64,000 bases of DNA from Chaetorhynchus papuensis. Taxonomy: Eukaryota > Chordata > Aves > Passeriformes > Rhipiduridae. The translations under genes were made by a program, and so were the position numbers. Where the stretch lies: positions 372,001 to 436,000 of the forward strand of contig VWYX01000682.1 of NCBI GenBank assembly GCA_013396525.1, read 5' to 3'. Positions 59,930 to 64,000 of the stretch are shown one piece after another. The notes under the pieces are model-generated. The model made no database searches. It had not been told where the DNA came from and saw only the letters and a list, made by a program, of their open reading frames with translations. The stretch's first letter is position 1; each line of letters starts with the position of its first letter.

Positions 59930-62900
59930 CTGCAGGGGAGAGAAACCACAAGTCTCAGTAGCAGAGACACTACAGCACATCCCCCGAGCACGAGAGCTCC
60001 CCCTCTGCCTCCCTTCTTGGCTCAGCGGGGCATCTGCAGTGACACAATGGCACAGCCAACAACCCCCATCCCAATCCAGGGGCTCCCTGTAACCCATCGC
60101 ATTCAGATCCAGGAGGATGTTTCTCCCTTATGCCCTTCCTCATAAGCAGGTTCCTCCTGACACCCTTGACCAAGGTTTGCCTTACATAAAGAGCTGTAGG
60201 TAAAACACCACTTACGTCTGGTTGTAGCCATCTGGCTGAAAGCAGGGATCCCAGCCAAAATCCCGAGGGCCTCTGGGCTCCACTATCAGCCCCTGCCATG
60301 AGAAAGCAAAAAGGACCCTTAAGCTGTGGTTTCACAGCACTTCCCTTGCAGTCACATTTCAAACACAGACTGAGGAGACCGAGACACGCAGCCATAGCTC
60401 ACAGTGCAGCCACCACAGGCTCTGAATGGTGCTGTCCCCCTTCCCAGCTCCAAATTAGCAGCTCCAAACTCACACTGCCCTATGCTGACAGTACTCTGAC
60501 CTCTCCAAATAACAGAGCTAACAACTGTACTTGAATACAGCCCTGCCAGAGGGAGATGGGGGGCTGAAGAGACAGAGGTAATGTGCAGAGTTCAGTAAGT
60601 ACCACTGCGCAAAGGGCTGCACCCTCAGCACCCACCTCCCACCAGCTGCGCTCTCCCTAAGCCTGTTCCCAACACAGAAAAGCTCCAAGGGCATTCAGTG
60701 ACCCAGAGGCCACCAAAACTGTCCTCAGCAGAGCCAGCGCTGCTATGAAATTTGCATCACAGCCCTCCTCCCTGAGCACGTTGCCTTCCCCAGGCACACA
60801 CCACCTACATGGGTCTGGCCTTTGAAGAGCCTCACTGGCTCCTCCGGGTTCCCGCTACTGAAGGCGAAGGTGCAGAGTGCGTAGGCAGACTTGTCTTCAA
60901 AGCCAGCCAGCAGCTTGTACAGGCCTGAGGAACACAGAAGGGGTCCTGGAATTACTGCTGCTCCCTGGGAACGCAACACACCCACCTAGGCACGGATGAA
61001 TGGAGGGAGCACCCCGCATCGCATTCCCAACCACCACAGGAGGTGACAAAGCTCAGGCACCAGGATGTTCTTGGCAGGATCCCTGCTGTGACTGAAGCCA
61101 GTGCCTCAGATCTCATCTCACAGCGTGAGCTGCAGAGCCCTGGGAGAGGAAACAACTGAGCATGCAGCACCAGGGAGGACTAAAGCCCACGGTGATTTAA
61201 TGTGATTAATGCTCATGTTAATGAGATCAGCACAGGAGTTGCAGTCACACTCTAAACTGTGGGATCAAGGCAGTCACTGCACACTAGGGGAGGGGAGCAT
61301 TAGTGGAGAGCGGCTTGCACTGAAGCCACAGGGAGCGGGAGGTCTTCCAGGTCCCACTGAGGACAAACAAGATGCTCCCATGAGCCCTGCCAGCGGCCTG
61401 CAGAGGCAGAAGTCTGGGAATCCAGGGATGAAGCTGCTGAGAAGAACAACAACCTGGGAAGGAGGGCACAGAACAGGCTCAAGGAACCTGTTGGTTCCCC
61501 CAGCATGGGCAGGGAACCACTTCAGGGGCAAAGGAGTGCGTTACACACAGAGCAGCAACACGAGGGCAGTACCTTCTGGCTTGAGTTTCTCCAGGAACCA
61601 TTTTCTGAAAGGGAAGGAAAGAGGGAAGATTAATTTTTGCTATGATCTCTCAGAAATACAGGCATCTTTGAGACAATGTTGCCTATATTTTCATAGGTCT
61701 TTGAATCCCTCTTCAATGTGTGGTCAGATCACCTTGTTCTGAACTATGTACAAGAAAGGACAGACTTAGCTCTTAAGCTGAAAGGGACACAGTGGGGTAT
61801 TTAACTTACTGCAGTCCTGGGGCCCATGTAAATAACACAGTTCTCACTCCCGAACACTGACTTGCCAAAATACATCTCTCAACACAAATTGTTCGCTCTT
61901 TACACTGAGTTGTGGTGCTGACTGGGTCACAGCCCCATGCCTGCCAGAGTTCAAGAAGTGTTTGGACAACACTCTCAGGCACATGGTGGGACTCTTGGGG
62001 CTGTCCTGAGCAGGGCCAGGATTTGGACTTGATGATCCTGGTGGCTGCTTCCAGCTCAGGATATTCCATGATTCTATTCTGTAATATAAAGCTTTTATGT
62101 CTGCTTAGAGCAGCAGAGATAGTTTGGAAGAATTAATCACACTTGAAGTTAATTCTAGGAGCTGAGGCAGTATTTTACTAGAGGAGTTCCACTGTAATGT
62201 AATAACTTTGTTATCTTCTGGATTAAAGATGTCCCCATGAGAACCTATGGGGCACTCATGCCAGAGTCCTGCTGAAAGGCTTTTATTACACAGAGCGTGC
62301 TGTGTGGACAAGGTACCCAAGCTGCCAGAACAGGCACCACAGATTGGGAGCCACAGCCAACAATCCAGGTCTGTCTCTTCCATCCTGCTCCATGACTTAG
62401 AGCAGGGCTCAAGGAGTTCAGTCCAGCCCCTGGGGTGCAGGATGAAGATCAGGGCAGCACAGACCAGCACAACCTCCCTGACCCTACTGCTCCTGGAGTG
62501 TGGAGCCCACCCTGCCTGCCTGTGCTCCTAACTCAGACACATGAAAGGGGAAACAACTTCCCTCCTACTTACATGTAGGGTCCTGGCAGGCCCCCCAGGG
62601 CATTGAAGCACAAGCAGGTATCCTCTACTATAACAGGCCCCTGAACCTACAGTGAAAGCCCAAGAGAAGGAAAACATTAGACCTAAAGGAAGACACTGCC
62701 TCCAAACCCACCCCCTTGTTCTATCCTGTCCTCACGTTTCCACTTAACCTCAGGTGCAATCTTCACCTCAAAGGCAACCCACACCAGACAGACACAATCA
62801 AACCCAAGCTCTCCTCAGGCAGGCCAGAGAGGCTGAACAACAGTAGGGAAGGTTTCATATGGAGGAAAATGAGCAGCGCTGAACACTCCCTGCCCTCCTG

Positions 62901-63676
62901 GCGGACAGGACCGGCAGGACAAGGAAAGGGAAAGCCTGTGTCCTGGAGGCATGCCTGCATTTTTCTCAAAAAATAACTTGGTTCTTTTAGGACACCCATC
63001 CCAGAAACAGCTCTGGAATATTCAGCAGACAGAAAAGTCTTTGTCTTGCAGCCACCGGGGCTGCTGGACTGAAGGATCTTCCACGACTTCCTGCTGCTCG
63101 GGGGACACAGAAGCAGAACTACCAAAGCTCGGTGTCATCAGCGAGAATTCACCATCATCCAGCATAAACCAGAAAAGACGGGTGATGGAAGTGCAGCGAG
63201 GCCAGGTCGGGCCGGATGTGTCCCTGGCTTTTCTCGGGGTCGGTTTGGATGCCTCAGTGTCCCTGTCTGGGTCCCTCCACACCCATCCCACCGGGAAAAG
63301 GGAGAGAGTGAACGACCTGCCGGGCGGCTTCACGGCACTTCTGCACGGAGATCTCATCCGGCTCCCCCTGGTACTCGGGTACTGCGGACACAGGGATCGG
63401 TGCTGAGCAGAGGCCGGGACGGGACGAGCCGCCGTATCCCCCCGGGCCCCGCCAAAAACTTACGGTCAATCTTCTTCGCCACCAGCGTATAGGGAGAGGA
63501 GTCCCCGAGGATCTGCGTGACCTGCGCAGGGAGAAGGGAGTGAAAAGGGAAGGAGAAGCAAGGGAGGGAGGGAGGCACACCCCGTCGCCAGGCCCCGGTC
63601 CCGCCGCCCTCACCTCCTCCAGCTTCTTGGCGTTGCCTGTCACGAACACGACGCTCCGCCGGGCCGGCGCCGCCAT
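59809..63676 (-). CDS. ITPA: inosine triphosphate pyrophosphatase
   Basis: ITPA hydrolyses ITP, dITP and XTP to the monophosphate plus pyrophosphate, keeping deaminated purines out of RNA and DNA. It is a cytosolic homodimer of the HAM1 family. Eight coding exons (63, 58, 65, 74, 32, 116, 77, 121 nt) give 201 aa against 194 in human, and all phases close. Key motifs are TGNAKKLEEV (13-22), LPEYQGEPDE, VEDTCLCFNALGGLPGPY (69-86, with the acidic ED pair), LLAGFEDKSAYALCTFA, DFGWDPCFQPDGY (147-159) and SHRYRAL (175-181). Pro31 matches human Pro32, the site of a known low-activity variant. The C-terminus is longer and different (QSDSTEPRPGPS). The start at MAAPARRSVVFVTG fits the family; an in-frame ATG 13 codons upstream is less likely. 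Confidence 0.96.
60216..60292 (-). CDS. ITPA: ITPA coding exon 7
   Basis: 77 nt, acceptor TGGCAG, donor GTAAGT. Encodes GLIVEPRGPRDFGWDPCFQP then DGYNQ, the DFGWDP substrate-binding motif. Confidence 0.95.
60809..60924 (-). CDS. ITPA: ITPA coding exon 6
   Basis: 116 nt, acceptor CCTCAG, donor GTAGGT. Encodes GLYKLLAGFEDKSAYALCTF and continues to VRLFKGQTH. Ends in phase 0. Confidence 0.95.
61573..61604 (-). CDS. ITPA: ITPA coding exon 5
   Basis: 32-nt exon, acceptor TTTCAG, donor GTACTG. Encodes KWFLEKLKPE, flanked by split Ile and Gly codons. Confidence 0.93.
61938..62080 (+). mobile_element. CR1 3' fragment
   Basis: Contains GAGTTCAAGAAGTGTTTGGA, TTTGGACTTGATGATCCTGG and TTCCAGCTCAGGATATTCCA followed by TGATTCTATTCT, the 3' end of a CR1. 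It is in ITPA intron 4, opposite to the gene. Confidence 0.85.
62573..62646 (-). CDS. ITPA: ITPA coding exon 4
   Basis: 74 nt, acceptor CTGTAG, donor GTAAGT. Encodes VQGPVIVEDTCLCFNALGGL then PGPY, including the acidic metal-binding pair. Confidence 0.95.
63317..63381 (-). CDS. ITPA: ITPA coding exon 3
   Basis: 65 nt, acceptor TCCGCAG, donor GTCGTT (weak). Encodes LPEYQGEPDEISVQKCREAA then RQ. Ends in phase 0. Confidence 0.93.
63464..63521 (-). CDS. ITPA: ITPA coding exon 2
   Basis: 58 nt, acceptor GCGCAG, donor GTAAGT. Encodes VTQILGDSSPYTLVAKKID plus one base of the next codon. Confidence 0.95.
63614..63676 (-). CDS. ITPA: ITPA coding exon 1
   Basis: 63 nt (21 codons), ATG at 63676, donor GTGAGG. 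Encodes MAAPARRSVVFVTGNAKKLE plus E, with the nucleotide-binding TGNAKK motif. Confidence 0.95.
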
Positions 63677-64000
63677 GCTGACCGCGCTCGCGGCCCCTGC
63701 GCGCCCAGTCGCCAATCAGAGCGCGCGGCGCCGCCGCGCCCCTCACCGCTCGACCAAGGGGGAGCGTGCCCGCCCCGCAGCGTCCAGCCAATGGGGAGGG
63801 CGTCCGCCTGCGCCAGAGAGGCGGGAACTGCCAGCCCTCCTCGGGCGGTCTCGCGAGAGGCACGCGGAGGGCGAGGCGGATCGGGTCGCCATGGCAACCT
63901 GCCCTCCTCACGGCTCCGGCCCTTGTTTACAGCCCCGGCCTTTGGATCCCGCTCTGTTTTCCCTGAAGTAGAATCAGACGTAGTTGGGGAATCGGGCGGG
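63677..64000. promoter_or_regulatory. ITPA promoter, probably bidirectional
   Basis: CpG-rich DNA with CCAAT boxes at 63712-63716 and 63788-63792 (plus strand), the palindrome TCTCGCGAGA at 63849-63858, and a perfect RFX X-box GTCGCCATGGCAAC at 63885-63898. The X-box lies 209 bp from the ITPA ATG and could serve a divergent gene starting to the right of the window. Confidence 0.65.
63885..63898. promoter_or_regulatory. RFX X-box
   Basis: GTCGCCATGGCAAC fits the X-box consensus (GTNRCC, spacer, RGYAAC) with both half-sites intact. X-boxes are common in promoters of cilia genes. Confidence 0.75.

Larger units (their letters stand above)
59930..63613 (-). other. ITPA: ITPA introns 1-7
   Basis: GT-AG introns at 63522-63613, 63382-63463, 62647-63316, 61605-62572, 60925-61572, 60293-60808 and 59930-60215. 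This range includes the exons between them. Intron 4 holds a CR1 3' piece; I recognise nothing else. Confidence 0.85.

Noticed and set aside
63677..63715. In-frame upstream ATG for ITPA
   Set aside because: It would add 13 unconserved residues, and the downstream ATG matches the family start.

Overview
The window is vertebrate nuclear DNA, almost certainly from a bird. It carries intron-split genes, CpG-rich promoters, and at least seven fragments of the avian CR1 retroposon with their typical 3' ends. One retroviral-type solo LTR is also present. I saw no bacterial or viral coding region, CRISPR array, tRNA or rRNA.

Three genes lie in tandem on the minus strand, transcribed from right to left. 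ITPA (59809-63676, 8 coding exons, 201 aa) encodes inosine triphosphate pyrophosphatase. METTL13/EEF1AKNMT (53807-59171, 8 coding exons, 685 aa) encodes the two-domain eEF1A methyltransferase. DNM3 (46595 down to beyond position 1) encodes dynamin-3. Its first 14 coding exons are here, covering 519 codons: GTPase domain, middle/stalk region and the lead-in to the PH domain. The PH, GED and proline-rich exons lie outside the left edge. I reconstructed every coding exon from splice sites, reading phase and remembered family sequences. The phases close exactly for all three genes.

Layout: 1-46449 is DNM3 introns with short exons. 46450-46780 is the CpG-rich DNM3 first exon and promoter, with a 91-N assembly gap just inside intron 1. 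46781-47383 is a probable solo LTR in the same orientation as DNM3. 47384-53470 is intergenic, with one CR1 piece and a (CA)24 microsatellite. 53470-59400 is METTL13 with its promoter. 59640-63700 is ITPA. 63700-64000 is a CpG-rich and probably bidirectional promoter region with CCAAT boxes, a TCTCGCGAGA element and a perfect RFX X-box.

The genes do not form one pathway: ITPA cleans the nucleotide pool, METTL13 modifies a translation factor, and DNM3 drives membrane fission. METTL13 next to DNM3 matches the human arrangement as I recall it, while ITPA beside METTL13 does not. I found no convincing new biological system. The most unusual points are the LTR about 190 bp upstream of the DNM3 start, with a reading frame open from it into dynamin; loss of the usual dynamin N-terminal residues in a glycine-coding repeat; two odd residues after the P-loop; a GC-AG intron; and a 30-nt cassette-like exon.
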